Source of the DNA: Paenirhodobacter populi
GTDB taxonomy: Bacteria; Pseudomonadota; Alphaproteobacteria; Rhodobacterales; Rhodobacteraceae
DNA: 64,000 bases
NCBI RefSeq assembly: GCF_004022215.1
Contig: NZ_SAUZ01000001.1
Location: forward strand, 299,587 to 363,586
Direction of reading: 5' to 3'
Every line of letters begins with the position of its first letter. Position 1 is the first letter of the stretch. Positions 1-9,874 of the stretch are shown here, piece after piece. Below the pieces are notes generated by a model, which was given only the letters and a program-made list of their open reading frames with translations, ran no database searches and was not told the origin of the DNA. The position numbers and the translations under genes are program-made.

Positions 1-101
1 TGCAGGCCAAAGGCCGCTTCGTCGATAAGGTGGCCTTTCATGGAAGAAGGCCGCGCCGAATGCCGGAACGGACGGGGACGGCGCCCCCGGCTATCGCGCA
101 G

Positions 102-728
102 CTACCGGAAGTTCCGGCTGTCCTTGATCTGGTCCCAGGCCCAGACGACCTCCTGCAGCATTTCCTCCTGCGAGCGGTCGCCGCCGTTCATGTCGGGGTG
201 CAGCACCTTGATCAGCGCCTTGTACTGGGCGCGGATCTCGGTCTTGCTCATCGTGTCGCGGGCGTCGAGGATGTCGAGCGCGCGGCGTTCCGTCGGAGGC
301 AGCTTGCGTCCGACCGTAGTGCGCCCCGGGTTCTGCGTCGCATTGGCGCCGAGCATTTCATGGGGATCGGTGATCCCGTGCCGCGCCCAGCCCATTTCCT
401 CTTTCGTCTTGTGGCCAAAGGGCTTGGTCGGCCGTTCCCAGACCGTCGCATTGTCGAGGAAGCGCTGGAATTCCTCTTCCGACTGACCTTGGAAATAGTT
501 CCAGTTCAGATTGTATTCGCGGATATGTTCCTTGCAGAACCAGTAGTAGTCGTCGAGCACCTTGGGGCTTTTCGGCGCGCGATACTGACCGGGTTCGTTG
601 CAGCCTTCATGGTCGCACTTCCGGGTCGAGGTCTCGAAAGCGCCGGACATGCCGCGCCTGCCTTTGGTGCGCCGCTTCTTGTCGGCGGCTGCCGAGATGT
701 TGAAGCCGAAGGGATCGCCCGTGCTCAT
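102..728 (-). CDS. J-domain (DnaJ-like) protein
   Basis: The protein has 208 residues. Its last ~60 residues form a J domain with the HPD motif inside VLHPDMNGG, so it is expected to stimulate an Hsp70 partner. The N-terminal ~110 residues carry Cys/His positions (CDHEGC and a later WFCKEH) that could bind zinc, which fits the alphaproteobacterial type where the J domain is C-terminal, unlike canonical DnaJ. There is no Gly/Phe-rich linker and no CxxCxGxG repeats, so this is not DnaJ itself. The ATG at 726-728 is preceded by GAGG at suitable spacing. Cytoplasmic location is inferred from the absence of a signal peptide. The client is unknown. Confidence 0.85.
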   Translation of the reverse strand: MSTGDPFGFNISAAADKKRRTKGRRGMSGAFETSTRKCDHEGCNEPGQYRAPKSPKVLDDYYWFCKEHIREYNLNWNYFQGQSEEEFQRFLDNATVWERPTKPFGHKTKEEMGWARHGITDPHEMLGANATQNPGRTTVGRKLPPTERRALDILDARDTMSKTEIRAQYKALIKVLHPDMNGGDRSQEEMLQEVVWAWDQIKDSRNFR

Positions 729-878
729 CCTTACCTCGTGTTCTGGTCGTCATTCCTCAGGCCGGTTCCGGGGCGGAAGCGGCGCCGGAGCCGGGGCGCG
801 GGGCGTCCGACTCGGGCGAGGCAGTTTAGGGGAAATGGCGGGACTTGTAAGGTCAAAAGCCCCCGGATGCCGCGGATG

Positions 879-1247
879 TCAGGCCTCGGCCTCTTCCGCC
901 GGGCCAAGGCGCGGTGCCCTGCCCTCGGGGGCGAAGGCCGACAGGTGGCCGCTGCGCGGCTGTTCCTGCGTGGGGGCCGAAATCGCGGCAATGGCCTGCG
1001 GGGCGCCGCCCCCCTGAACCGGACGGCGGAACACCAGCAGATTGTGGAAGACGGTCGTTTTCGACGTCAGGCCGGTACGTTCCTCGGCGGGCAGGGTATC
1101 GGCGCGCCAGTATTCCCAGCCGTCGCGGGCCATTTCATTCATCACCTGCGTCAGCGCATGGGCGAAGCGTTCGGCCCCGGTCTTCAGGCCGCGTTCCTTT
1201 TCGCCGCGCGAGGGAGCGGGAATCACATTGTATTCGTAGGACTGCAT
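879..1247 (-). CDS. DUF4177-type small protein
   Basis: This 122-residue protein begins MQSYEYNVIPAP and contains the DGWEYWRADTLPAEER core typical of DUF4177-like proteins, whose function is unknown. The open frame runs further upstream, but the internal ATG at 1245-1247 has a good GAGG box seven bases upstream and starts the conserved part, so I chose it. The last ~40 residues are low-complexity and rich in Ala, Pro and Gly. The gene sits alone between the J-domain gene and gatB, all on the minus strand, with a 150-base gap to the J-domain gene. No function is assigned. Confidence 0.7.
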   Translation of the reverse strand: MQSYEYNVIPAPSRGEKERGLKTGAERFAHALTQVMNEMARDGWEYWRADTLPAEERTGLTSKTTVFHNLLVFRRPVQGGGAPQAIAAISAPTQEQPRSGHLSAFAPEGRAPRLGPAEEAEA

Positions 1248-1387
1248 TGCTGAACCTCGTCTGGCATTGCGGCCGTGCATCTGGGGCCGGGCATCTGGCC
1301 GGTGGAACTGCGCCGCTCTAGGCCTTCCCGTCATGCGCGTCAATAAACGATGGAGAGACCGAGATGGGGGCGATGCGGGAAAAAACA

Positions 1388-1412
1388 AGCCCCGCGTTCC
1401 GCGGGGCTTTCG
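1388..1412 (-). terminator. Rho-independent terminator of gatB
   Basis: Five bases after the gatB stop codon the minus strand forms a perfect GCCCCGCG / CGCGGGGC stem with a four-base loop, followed by a TTGTTTTTT run. Confidence 0.85.
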
Positions 1413-1416
1413 GGGG

Positions 1417-2940
1417 TCAGAGGCCGAGCTTCTTCGCCACCAGTTCATTCACCGCCGCCGGGTTCGCCTTGCCGCCCGAGGCCTTCATCACCTGACCCAC
1501 GAACCAGCCGGCGAGCTTCGGATTGGCCTTGGCCTTTTCCACCTGCGCGGGGTTTGCGGCGATGATCTCGTCCACCGCCTTTTCGATCGCGCCGAGGTCG
1601 GTGACCTGCTTCATCCCGCGCGCGTCCACGATCTGAGCCGGATCGCCGCCTTCGGTATAGACGATCTCGAACAGGTCCTTGGCGATCTTGCCCGAAATGT
1701 CGCCCGACTTGATCAGCCGGATGATGCCGCCCAGCTGCACGGGGCTGACGGGGCTGTCGCCGATCTCGGCGCCGTCCTTCTTCAGTCGGCCGAACAGCTC
1801 GTTGATGACCCAGTTCGCGGCGAGCTTGCCGTCTTCGCAGGCGGTCACGACCGCCTCGAAGTAATCGGCGTTCTCGACCTCGGCCGTCAGCACCGAAGCG
1901 TCGTATTCGCTCAGGCCCAGATCGGTGACGAAGCGGTGCTTCTTGGCGTCCGGCAGTTCGGGCATGGTCGCGGCGATGTCGTCGACCCAGCCCTGCTCGA
2001 TTTCCAGCGGCAGGAGGTCCGGGCAGGGGAAGTAGCGGTAATCGTGCGCCTCTTCCTTCGAGCGCATCGAGCGCGTCTCGTTCTTGTCCGGATCATACAG
2101 GCGGGTTTCCTGCACCACCTTGCCGCCGTCTTCCAGAATGGCGATCTGGCGGCGCGCCTCGTAGTCGATTGCGGCCTGGATGAAGCGCATGGAGTTCATG
2201 TTCTTCAGCTCGCAGCGCGTGCCGAGATGGCCGAAATCCTGCGTTTCCTGATATTTCTCATACTGGCCGGGGCGGCAGACCGAGACGTTCACATCGGCGC
2301 GCAGGTTGCCGTTCTGCATGTTGCCGTCGCAGGTGCCCAGATAGCGCAGGATCTGGCGCAGCTTGACGACATAGGCGGCCGCCTCCTCGGGGCCGCGGAT
2401 ATCGGGGCGCGAGACGATTTCCATCAGCGCCACGCCGGTGCGGTTGAGATCGACGAAGGACATGTTCGGATCCATGTCGTGGATCGACTTGCCGGCATCC
2501 TGTTCCAGATGGATCCGCTCGATACGCACCTTGCGCGCGACGCCCGGCCCCATGTCGACAAGGATCTCGCCTTCGCCCACGATCGGGTGGTAGAGCTGGC
2601 TGATCTGGTAGCCCTGCGGCAGGTCCGGATAGAAATAGTTCTTGCGGTCGAAGGCCGAACGCAGGTTGATCGCCGCCTTCAGGCCAAGCCCGGTGCGCAC
2701 CGCCTGCGCGACGCAGAATTCGTTGATGACCGGCAGCATCCCCGGCATCGCCGCATCGACGAAGGCCACATGGCTGTTCGGCTCCGCCCCGAAGCCGGTC
2801 GAGGCGCCGGAGAACAGCTTGGCGTTCGAGCTGACCTGCGCATGGACCTCCATCCCGATCACCAGTTCCCAATCGTGTTTGGCACCGGCGATGACTTTCG
2901 GTTCGGGGGTCTTGTAGCTGAGGTCAAGCATGGTCCGCAT
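1417..2940 (-). CDS. gatB: Asp-tRNA(Asn)/Glu-tRNA(Gln) amidotransferase subunit B
   Basis: The 507-residue protein is the GatB subunit of the GatCAB amidotransferase, which converts Glu-tRNA(Gln) or Asp-tRNA(Asn) to the amidated form using ammonia from GatA. Visible signatures are [12 protein letters not shown] near the N-terminus, [24 protein letters not shown], the Tyr-Arg-Tyr-Phe-rich [18 protein letters not shown] segment, and a C-terminal YqeY-like tail ending in VAKKLGL. Length is normal for the family. The open frame runs 200 codons upstream, but that stretch contains an intergenic repeat. The ATG at 2938-2940 (MRTMLDL) has GGAAGGA ten bases upstream, and MLDL three codons later is an alternative. 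gatA and gatC are not adjacent, which is common in Rhodobacterales. Confidence 0.95.
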   Translation of the reverse strand: MRTMLDLSYKTPEPKVIAGAKHDWELVIGMEVHAQVSSNAKLFSGASTGFGAEPNSHVAFVDAAMPGMLPVINEFCVAQAVRTGLGLKAAINLRSAFDRKNYFYPDLPQGYQISQLYHPIVGEGEILVDMGPGVARKVRIERIHLEQDAGKSIHDMDPNMSFVDLNRTGVALMEIVSRPDIRGPEEAAAYVVKLRQILRYLGTCDGNMQNGNLRADVNVSVCRPGQYEKYQETQDFGHLGTRCELKNMNSMRFIQAAIDYEARRQIAILEDGGKVVQETRLYDPDKNETRSMRSKEEAHDYRYFPCPDLLPLEIEQGWVDDIAATMPELPDAKKHRFVTDLGLSEYDASVLTAEVENADYFEAVVTACEDGKLAANWVINELFGRLKKDGAEIGDSPVSPVQLGGIIRLIKSGDISGKIAKDLFEIVYTEGGDPAQIVDARGMKQVTDLGAIEKAVDEIIAANPAQVEKAKANPKLAGWFVGQVMKASGGKANPAAVNELVAKKLGL

Positions 2941-3018
2941 CCGTTTCAGGTCCTTCCGCCTTCTAGGACAGCACGGCGACCGGGGCAAGTTCCGAGGCGT
3001 CATCCCCGCGGAGAGCGC

Positions 3019-3080
3019 GCAGGGGGCGCTGCCCCCTCGGCCTTCGGCCTCACCCCCGGGATATTTATGGAAACACGAAA
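3019..3080 (+). repeat. CCCGGGATATTT intergenic repeat, copy 1
   Basis: GC-rich hairpin (AGGGGGCGCTGCCCCCT) followed after a short variable stretch by CACCCCCGGGATATTTATGG. It lies in the gatB-pepN gap and faces an inverted second copy. Confidence 0.85.
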
Positions 3081-3102
3081 GCCATGCGCTTCTGCCGTCG
3101 TT

Positions 3103-3155
3103 TTTCCAAAAATATCCCGGGGGAGCCCGGAACGGGCGGGGGCAGCGCCCCCTGC
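3103..3155 (-). repeat. CCCGGGATATTT intergenic repeat, copy 2 (inverted)
   Basis: Reverse-complement copy of the same repeat, 23 bases from copy 1, so that the pair makes a large inverted repeat just after the pepN stop codon. It carries ATATCCCGGGGG and GGGGGCAGCGCCCCC in opposite order. Confidence 0.85.
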
Positions 3156-3161
3156 GACGGT

Positions 3162-5708
3162 TCAGCCCAGAAGCCGTGCGGTCATCTCGCCCAGATCGCG
3201 GCTGAGGCTCGGCTGCGCGGCGATGCGCGCAAGCTCCGCCCGCATCTTCTCCTGCCGGGCTTTGTCGTAGCGCGCCCATGTCTCGAAGGCCGTGGACATC
3301 CGCGCCGCGGTCTGCGGGTTCAGCGGGTCGAGCCGGATCAGCCAGTCGGCATAGAAACGGTAGCCCGCGCCGTCCTTGCGGTGGAAGCCCGCGTGGTTCG
3401 CCGACAGCCCGCCGAGGACCGAGCGGAAGCGGTTCGGGTTGCGCCAGTCGAACAGCGGATCCGAGGCGAGCCGGGCGGCGAGGTCCGGGGCCTCGTCCGG
3501 TGGGCAGAGCGAAAGCTGCGTGACGAACCATTTGTCCATCACCAGCGGGTTCCCCTGCCACCGCTTGCGGAAGGCGGCGAGTTCGGTTTCGGCCTTGCCC
3601 GCGGTCACCAGAATGCCGAGCGCGCCGAGGCTTTCGGTCATGTTGCCGGCCGAGGCATAGAGCGCGCGCGCCCGCGCCGCGTCGTCGCGCAGCGACAGCA
3701 GCGACAGGCAGGCGAGCCGCAGCGACCGCAATCCGGCCGAGGCCGCATCGGGCTTGTAGGGGCCGGGGACGGCGCTGGCATCAAAGAGATGCGCGAGCGC
3801 GGTTTCATGCCGTTCGGCCAGCGCCGCCATCAGCGCGCGGCGGGCGCGGTGGATCGCATCCGGATCGACGGTCTGGCCCGCGGTGAACAGGCTCTGGGCG
3901 ATCTCATCCTCGCCGGGCAGGCGCAGGATCAGCGCGCGGAAGGCGGGCGACAGGCTTTCGTCGCCGATCAGCGCGCCGAGCGCCTCGACATAGGCGGGAT
4001 CGGGTTCCGCGCCGACGGTCATCGCCGTCAGCGTCGCGCGGGCGAGGTTGCGCCCGGCTTCCCAGCGGTTGAACGGATCGGTGTCGTTCGCCAGCAGGAA
4101 GGCCTGTTCCTCGGCCGAGGTCTGGCGCTCCAGCACCACGGGCGCGGAAAAGCCCCGCAGGATCGACGGCACCGGCTTCGCGCCAAGCCCGGTGAAGGTG
4201 AAGCTCTGCCGGTCGCCGGTCATTTCCAGAACGGTCGTGGGCACCACCTCGTCACCGTTCGGCGACAGAAGCCCGACGGCGATCGGGATATGCCGCGCGG
4301 GTTTTTCCGGCTGGCCGGGCGTGGGCCGGGTTTCCTGCGTGAATTCCAGTGTATAGGTGCCGTCCTTGAAGTCATCCGTGACTTTCAGGCGCGGGGTTCC
4401 GGCATCGGTATACCAGTGCTTGAACTGGCTCAGGTCGCGGCCCGAGCTGTCCTCGAACACCTTGATCCAGTCCTCGATCGTGCAGGCCTGCCCGTCGTGG
4501 CGCTCGAAATAGAGATCGAGCGCCTTGCGATAGCCTTCCGGCCCGACAAGGGTTTTCAGCATCCCCACCACCTCGGCGCCCTTTTCGTAGACGGTGGCGG
4601 TGTAGAAGTTGTTGATCTCGCGGTAATGGTCGGGGCGCGGCGGATGGGAAAGCGGGCCTGCATCCTCGCGGAACTGCCGCCCACGAAGCGTGATCACATC
4701 CTCGATCCGCTTGACCGGGCCGAGCCGCATGTCCGAGGTGAAGCTCTGGTCGCGGAAGACGGTCAGCCCCTCTTTCAGGCAGAGCTGGAACCAGTCGCGG
4801 CAGGTGATCCGGTCGCCGGTCCAGTTGTGGAAGTACTCGTGGCCGATCACCCCCTCGATCCGCTCGTAATCCAGATCGGTGGCGGTTTCCGGCGAGGCGA
4901 GGACGAGCTTGGAGTTGAAGATGTTCAGCCCCTTGTTCTCCATCGCGCCCATGTTGAAATCATCGACCGCGACGAGGTTGAAGAGGCTCAGGTCGTATTC
5001 CCGGCCATAGGCTTCCTCGTCCCATTTCATCGCGCGGGCGAGCGCGCCGAGCGCGAAGGCGGTGCGGTCCTCGTCGCCCGGGCGCACCCAGATGTTCAGA
5101 TCGACGGTCTTGCCCGACATCGTGGTGAAGGTGCCATGCGTCGCGACCAGCTCTCCGGCGACGAGCGCAAAGAGATAGGCGGGCTTCGGCCAGGGATCGT
5201 CCCATTCGGCCCAGCCGGGGCCATGGCCCACGGGATTGCCGTTCGACAGGAGCACGGGCTGATCCCCCTCGATCCGCACGTGGAAGCGCGCCATCACATC
5301 GGGGCGGTCGGGATAAAAGGTAATCTTGCGAAAGCCTTCCGCCTCGCATTGCGTGCAATACATGCCTTTCGACATGTAGAGCCCCTCAAGGGCGGTGTTG
5401 TCCTCGGGCGCGATCTCGACCTCGGTTTCGAGGGTGAAGGCGCCTTCGGGCAGCGCGGCGGGATGGATCGTCAGCCCGGCCTCGGTCAGCAGGTAGTCGG
5501 CGGGTTTCAGCGCCTGCCCGTCGATGGCCAGCGAGATCAGTTTCAGCTCCTCGCCGTCCAGATGCAGGGGGGCGCCTTCCTCGCGCGGGGCGAGCGACAA
5601 CGCAGCCTTCACCCGCGTCGCCTTGGGCGCAAGGCGGAAGGTCAGCGAGACGTGATCGAGCGTGAAGGGATAGGGGCGATAGTCGGAAAGATACGTGGTG
5701 CCGTCCAT
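3162..5708 (-). CDS. pepN: Aminopeptidase N (M1 family metallopeptidase)
   Basis: The 848-residue M1 aminopeptidase removes N-terminal amino acids from peptides in the cytoplasm. It has the exopeptidase motif GAMEN (in [12 protein letters not shown]), the zinc site [11 protein letters not shown] followed 18 residues later by a glutamate ([10 protein letters not shown]), and a long C-terminal helical domain. Length matches PepN of the E. coli type. The start is ATG at 5706-5708 ([12 protein letters not shown]), with GGCAGG five bases upstream. An earlier in-frame ATG at MPSLS lacks a ribosome site. It is divergent from malate synthase G, with 140 bases between start codons that must hold both promoters. 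Confidence 0.95.
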   Translation of the reverse strand: MDGTTYLSDYRPYPFTLDHVSLTFRLAPKATRVKAALSLAPREEGAPLHLDGEELKLISLAIDGQALKPADYLLTEAGLTIHPAALPEGAFTLETEVEIAPEDNTALEGLYMSKGMYCTQCEAEGFRKITFYPDRPDVMARFHVRIEGDQPVLLSNGNPVGHGPGWAEWDDPWPKPAYLFALVAGELVATHGTFTTMSGKTVDLNIWVRPGDEDRTAFALGALARAMKWDEEAYGREYDLSLFNLVAVDDFNMGAMENKGLNIFNSKLVLASPETATDLDYERIEGVIGHEYFHNWTGDRITCRDWFQLCLKEGLTVFRDQSFTSDMRLGPVKRIEDVITLRGRQFREDAGPLSHPPRPDHYREINNFYTATVYEKGAEVVGMLKTLVGPEGYRKALDLYFERHDGQACTIEDWIKVFEDSSGRDLSQFKHWYTDAGTPRLKVTDDFKDGTYTLEFTQETRPTPGQPEKPARHIPIAVGLLSPNGDEVVPTTVLEMTGDRQSFTFTGLGAKPVPSILRGFSAPVVLERQTSAEEQAFLLANDTDPFNRWEAGRNLARATLTAMTVGAEPDPAYVEALGALIGDESLSPAFRALILRLPGEDEIAQSLFTAGQTVDPDAIHRARRALMAALAERHETALAHLFDASAVPGPYKPDAASAGLRSLRLACLSLLSLRDDAARARALYASAGNMTESLGALGILVTAGKAETELAAFRKRWQGNPLVMDKWFVTQLSLCPPDEAPDLAARLASDPLFDWRNPNRFRSVLGGLSANHAGFHRKDGAGYRFYADWLIRLDPLNPQTAARMSTAFETWARYDKARQEKMRAELARIAAQPSLSRDLGEMTARLLG

Positions 5709-5848
5709 GAAAACCTGCCTTTCGGTTGCGCTCAAGCTAGGCATCTGTCCGGGCGGGGGCAAGGTGATGTGAGGGAACGCAGCGGGATTTCGGCTGGACA
5801 GCCGCGCGCTTCGTGCCGAAACTCCCCCAAACGGAAAAGGAGGGTCCG

Positions 5849-8005
5849 ATGACCGCACGGGTGGAACGCGAAGGGTTGCAGGTGGCGGCGGAGCTTGCCG
5901 ACTTCATCGAGGCGCAGGCGCTGCCCGGGACGGGCGTCGATCCGGCGGCCTTCTGGGCGGGGTTTTCGACGCTCCTGCATGATCTTGGCCCGAAGAACCG
6001 CGATTTTCTGGCGCGGCGCGAGGCGATACAGGCGCGGATCGACGCCTGGCATCTGGAACACCGGGGCGAGGGGCATGACGCCACCGCCTACCGCGCCTTT
6101 CTGGAAGAGATCGGCTATATCGTCCCCGAAGGCCCCGATTTCACCATCGAGACGCCGCGCACCGACCCGGAATTCGCCACCGTCTGCGGGCCGCAGCTTG
6201 TGGTGCCGATCATGAACGCGCGCTATGCGCTGAATGCCGCCAATGCGCGGTGGGGCAGCCTTTACGATGCGCTTTACGGCACGGATGCGCTTGGCGATCT
6301 GCCGCAGGGCAAGGGCTACGATCCGGCGCGCGGGGCGCGGGTGATCGCCTGGGCGAAGGAGTTCCTTGACGGCGCGGCGCCCTTGGTCGCCGGATCGTGG
6401 AAGGATGTCACGCGGCTCTGGGTGCAGGACGGCGGATTGTTCGCCGAGACCTCGGAGGAAACCGGGCTGATGGACCCGGCGGCGTTCGTGGGCTATGCCG
6501 GCCCGGCGGATGCGCCGACGGAAATCGTTTTGAAACACAATGACCTGCATGTCATTGTCGAGGTGAATCCTGAACATCCGATCGGCCGCGACGATCCCGC
6601 CCATATCGCCGATATGCGGCTGGAATCGGCGATTTCCTCGATCATGGACTGCGAGGATTCCGTCGCCGCCGTCGATGCGCCCGACAAGGTCCTGGCCTAT
6701 GAAAACTGGCTCGGCCTGATGAAGGGCGATCTGGTCGAGGAGGTCGCCAAGAACGGCAGGACCTTCACCCGCAGCCTCGCCCCGGACCTGACCTTCACCG
6801 CGCCTGAAGGCGGCGAGGTCACGCTCAAGGGCCGGGCGCTGATGCTGGTGCGCAATGTCGGCCATCTGATGACCAATCCCGCCATCCTGACCCGCGACGG
6901 GGAAGAGGTCTACGAGGGCCTGATGGATGCGATGGTCACCACGCTCTGCGCGATTCACGATCTGCAGAAAACCGAAGGGCCGCGCAATTCGGTCACCGGC
7001 TCGGTCTATGTGGTGAAGCCCAAGATGCACGGGCCGCAGGAAGTCGCCTTCGCCGACGAGATCTTTGGCCGGGTGGAGGATGTGCTGGGCCTTCCGCGCT
7101 ATACCGTCAAGCTTGGCATCATGGACGAGGAACGCCGCACCTCGGTCAATCTGAAGGAATGTATCCGCGCGGCGAAGCACCGGGTGGCGTTCATCAACAC
7201 CGGCTTCCTCGACCGGACGGGGGACGAGATCCACACCTCGATGGAGGCCGGGCCGATGCTGCGCAAGGGCGAGATGAAATCGCAGCCCTGGATTCAGGCC
7301 TATGAGGATCGCAACGTCGATATCGGGCTTGCCTGCGGGCTGGCGGGCAAGGCGCAGATCGGCAAGGGAATGTGGGCGATGCCCGACCGCATGGCCGACA
7401 TGCTGGCGCAGAAGGTCGGCCATCCGCTGGCCGGGGCGAATTGCGCCTGGGTGCCCAGCCCCACCGCCGCGACGCTGCATGCGACGCATTACCATCAGGT
7501 CGACGTCAAGGCCCGCCAGCAGGAGATCGCCACCCGGCACCGTCCGGCGCGGCTCGACGATCTGCTGACCATCCCGCTGGCCTCGGGGCGCAACTATGCC
7601 GACGCCGACATCACCGCCGAGATCGAGAACAACGCGCAGGGCATCCTTGGCTATGTCGTCCGCTGGGTCGATCAGGGCGTCGGCTGTTCCAAGGTGCCCG
7701 ATATCCACGATGTCGCGCTGATGGAGGATCGCGCCACCTGCCGGATTTCCAGTCAGGCGCTGGCGAACTGGCTGCATCACGGCGTGGTCAGCGAGGGGCG
7801 GGTGATGGAGGCCCTGCGCAAGATGGCCGCCGTCGTCGACCGGCAGAACGCGGGCGATCCCGCCTATCACCCGATGGCGCCGGATTTCGAGGGGCTGGCC
7901 TTTCAGGCGGCCTGCGACCTCGTGTTCCTCGGCCGGGTGCAGCCCTCGGGCTATACCGAACCCGTGCTCCATGCCCGCCGCCAGCAGGTGAAGGCGCAGG
8001 CGTGA
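5849..8005 (+). CDS. glcB: Malate synthase G
   Basis: The 718-residue enzyme condenses glyoxylate with acetyl-CoA to malate, serving the glyoxylate shunt or glycolate use. The length (~720) and segments such as [42 protein letters not shown] and the catalytic-region [22 protein letters not shown] identify the G isoform rather than the ~530-residue A isoform. The ATG at 5849 follows a strong AAGGAGGG box at 5836-5843. No isocitrate lyase is adjacent. Ethylmalonyl-CoA-pathway Rhodobacterales also use glyoxylate, so its metabolic role cannot be fixed from this window. A hairpin terminator follows. Confidence 0.95.
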   Translation: MTARVEREGLQVAAELADFIEAQALPGTGVDPAAFWAGFSTLLHDLGPKNRDFLARREAIQARIDAWHLEHRGEGHDATAYRAFLEEIGYIVPEGPDFTIETPRTDPEFATVCGPQLVVPIMNARYALNAANARWGSLYDALYGTDALGDLPQGKGYDPARGARVIAWAKEFLDGAAPLVAGSWKDVTRLWVQDGGLFAETSEETGLMDPAAFVGYAGPADAPTEIVLKHNDLHVIVEVNPEHPIGRDDPAHIADMRLESAISSIMDCEDSVAAVDAPDKVLAYENWLGLMKGDLVEEVAKNGRTFTRSLAPDLTFTAPEGGEVTLKGRALMLVRNVGHLMTNPAILTRDGEEVYEGLMDAMVTTLCAIHDLQKTEGPRNSVTGSVYVVKPKMHGPQEVAFADEIFGRVEDVLGLPRYTVKLGIMDEERRTSVNLKECIRAAKHRVAFINTGFLDRTGDEIHTSMEAGPMLRKGEMKSQPWIQAYEDRNVDIGLACGLAGKAQIGKGMWAMPDRMADMLAQKVGHPLAGANCAWVPSPTAATLHATHYHQVDVKARQQEIATRHRPARLDDLLTIPLASGRNYADADITAEIENNAQGILGYVVRWVDQGVGCSKVPDIHDVALMEDRATCRISSQALANWLHHGVVSEGRVMEALRKMAAVVDRQNAGDPAYHPMAPDFEGLAFQAACDLVFLGRVQPSGYTEPVLHARRQQVKAQA

Positions 8006-8017
8006 ACGCATCCGCAA

Positions 8018-8050
8018 GGGGCGGCGGATCCCCGCCGCCGCCCGTATTTT
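8018..8050 (+). terminator. Terminator of malate synthase G gene
   Basis: A GCGGCGG / CCGCCGC hairpin with a short loop begins about 12 bases after the stop codon and is followed by a TATTTT stretch. Confidence 0.6.
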
Positions 8051-8065
8051 CGGCATATGCCGAAA
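8048..8065. promoter_or_regulatory. 18-bp perfect palindrome, possible operator
   Basis: TTTCGGCATATGCCGAAA reads the same on both strands. It lies ~77 bases upstream of the amidotransferase-hydrolase gene at 8142, which suits a dimeric repressor site. No regulator is adjacent, so its binder is unknown. Confidence 0.4.
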
Positions 8066-8141
8066 TGCACAGCCTTTGCGCTTTCGCTGGCCTTTTCCTC
8101 GCCGCTTTCGCCGATTAGGTTGGCGGCGAAAGGACGGCATC

Positions 8142-8915
8142 ATGGCAAGACCTGTTATCGGTATCATCGGCAATCGCGGGCTGATCAACAACCGCTATCC
8201 CGTGCATGAAGGCGGGCAGATGAATTCCTGCGCGGTCGCGCATGTGGCGGATTGCATTCCGATGCTGATCCCCGCCGATCCGGATTACATGTCCATCGGC
8301 GAATTGCTGGATGTCTGCGACGGCTTCCTGCTGACCGGCGGGCGGCCGAACGTCCATCCATCGGAATATGGCGAGGAAGAAAGCCCCATCTACGGCACCT
8401 TTGACCGGGCGCGGGATGCGATCACCCTTCCGCTGGTGCGCGCCTGCGTGGAACGCGGGCAGCCTTTCTTGGGCATCTGCCGCGGCTTTCAGGAGGTGAA
8501 CGTGGCGATGGGCGGCTCGCTCCACCCCGAGATCCGCGAGCTGCCGGGCCGGATGAACCACCGGATGCCGCCCGACGGCACGATGGAAGAGGTCTTTGCC
8601 CTGCGCCACAAGGTGACCCTGACGCCGGGCGGGCAGTTCGCGCGGCTGTTCGGCGCCGACGAGGTGATGACCAACACCCTGCACGGGCAGGGGATTCACC
8701 GGCCGGGCGCGCGCGTCGTCATCGAGGGCACCGCCCCCGACGGCACGCCCGAGGCGATCTATGTGAAGGACGCGCCGGGCTTCACCATGGCCGTGCAATG
8801 GCACCCGGAATGGAATGCCGATTCGGACCCCGTATCCCGCCCGTTGTTCACCGCGTTCGGCGATGCGGCGCGGGCCTGGGTCGCGCGCAAATGCCCCTCG
8901 GCCCGCGTCGCCTGA
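8142..8915 (+). CDS. Gamma-glutamyl-gamma-aminobutyrate hydrolase family protein (peptidase C26)
   Basis: The 257-residue protein is a class I glutamine-amidotransferase-like hydrolase of the PuuD type, a family that releases GABA or a similar amine from a gamma-glutamyl adduct. Visible motifs are DGFLLTGGRPNVHPS, the nucleophile elbow FLGICRGFQEVNVAMGG (catalytic Cys), and VQWHPEWNADSD (catalytic His and Glu region). The ATG at 8142 follows GAAAGGACGG. A longer open frame upstream (from 8076) crosses the palindrome region and lacks a ribosome site. A gamma-glutamylpolyamine synthetase-like enzyme and oxidase lie 44 kb away in this window, so it could serve that pathway, but the distance makes this only a guess. 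It ends directly against the convergent AlkD-like gene. Confidence 0.85.
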   Translation: MARPVIGIIGNRGLINNRYPVHEGGQMNSCAVAHVADCIPMLIPADPDYMSIGELLDVCDGFLLTGGRPNVHPSEYGEEESPIYGTFDRARDAITLPLVRACVERGQPFLGICRGFQEVNVAMGGSLHPEIRELPGRMNHRMPPDGTMEEVFALRHKVTLTPGGQFARLFGADEVMTNTLHGQGIHRPGARVVIEGTAPDGTPEAIYVKDAPGFTMAVQWHPEWNADSDPVSRPLFTAFGDAARAWVARKCPSARVA

Positions 8916-9701
8916 TCAAAGCTTGCGGGTCACGTCCTTGCGCGCGAAGGATTTGAGGTCTTCGCCATATTCCACAAGCCAGCGGCGCACGCTTTCCGGG
9001 TCGCGCTTCGCCAGTGCCGACAGCCAGTCGGCGATGGCCTTCTGGATGAACCAGTTGCGGTCCGGGGCCAGCGTCGCGCACCAGTCCAGAATGCGGTCGC
9101 GCGCGGCGCTTTCCTGCGCGTCGGGATGACGGGCGCGGGTCAGGGGCAGGGTGGCCGTCAGCGTCGTCCGCCGGGTCCAGAGGTTGTCGGACGCCAGCCA
9201 GCCCGCGATCCCGTCCAGCCGCGCCAGATCCGCCGTCACCCGCCGCGCCGCCGCGGCCGAGACCGCATCGGCGATCGCCCATGTGTCCAGATCGCCGACC
9301 CAGCCGCGGATCAGATCCCAGGCCGCATCGTCGGGCCGTATCCGCGCCTGCGTCATCAGCTTCGCCGCCGCGATCTTCGCCTCATGGATGTCGCTGTCCC
9401 AGAGCCCGCGTGCCAGCGCGAGCCGTTCCTCCGCCGTGGCCTGCGCCCGCCAGAGCCGCACCTGATCCTCGATCAGCGGCGCCGCGACGCCCAGATAGCG
9501 CCGCGCGGTCTTGTGATACTCCGCCGCCTGCGTCGCCCGTTCCGCATCGCCCGAGGCTTCGAGCAACGCGATCGCCTCACCCACCGTCGGCGCGGGGCCG
9601 AGGTCTTCGGTCTCCGCCGTTTCCTCATATTGTTGGTAATCCGCGTCCGAGGCGGCATAGGCGCGCGCCTCTTCGGCAAGGCGGGCCTCTTCCTCGGTCA
9701 T
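8916..9701 (-). CDS. DNA alkylation repair (AlkD-like HEAT-repeat) protein
   Basis: The protein is about 261 residues with the helical-repeat pattern of AlkD-like alkylpurine DNA glycosylases. Segments include ARGLWDSDIHEAKIAAAKLMTQ, GDLDTWAIADAVS, SDNLWTRRTTLTATL and DRNWFIQKAIADWLSALAKRDP near the C-terminus, where family members read base damage without base flipping. The start is uncertain. I chose ATG 9699-9701 (MTEEEARLAEE). A TTG codon 14 codons upstream (LARNSK) with GAGGG before it is a credible alternative. The stop codon abuts the stop of the convergent hydrolase gene. The divergent neighbour is the Hsp70-like gene. Confidence 0.8.
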   Translation of the reverse strand: MTEEEARLAEEARAYAASDADYQQYEETAETEDLGPAPTVGEAIALLEASGDAERATQAAEYHKTARRYLGVAAPLIEDQVRLWRAQATAEERLALARGLWDSDIHEAKIAAAKLMTQARIRPDDAAWDLIRGWVGDLDTWAIADAVSAAAARRVTADLARLDGIAGWLASDNLWTRRTTLTATLPLTRARHPDAQESAARDRILDWCATLAPDRNWFIQKAIADWLSALAKRDPESVRRWLVEYGEDLKSFARKDVTRKL

Positions 9702-9874
9702 CGGGCGGTTGTCCGCATCGGCGCGGATCACTTTGCTGTTGCGGGCCAAATCTGCATCCCTCGCTGTTCCCCCGACAGATAGCCGCCGAAGGCCCCGCTT
9801 GCCAGCGGTCATTCCGCTTGCGCCCGGCGGCGGAACCGGATAGCCCGCCACCCCCGGCACAGGAGGATCCCCGC

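Noticed and set aside
1267..3270. 667-codon plus-strand frame over gatB
   Set aside because: It is a GC-rich shadow of gatB with no motif.
3084..8191. Long antisense frames (plus 3084-5852 and minus 5732-8191)
   Set aside because: They mirror pepN and malate synthase G, which have full catalytic motifs and good ribosome sites. The antisense products match no family.
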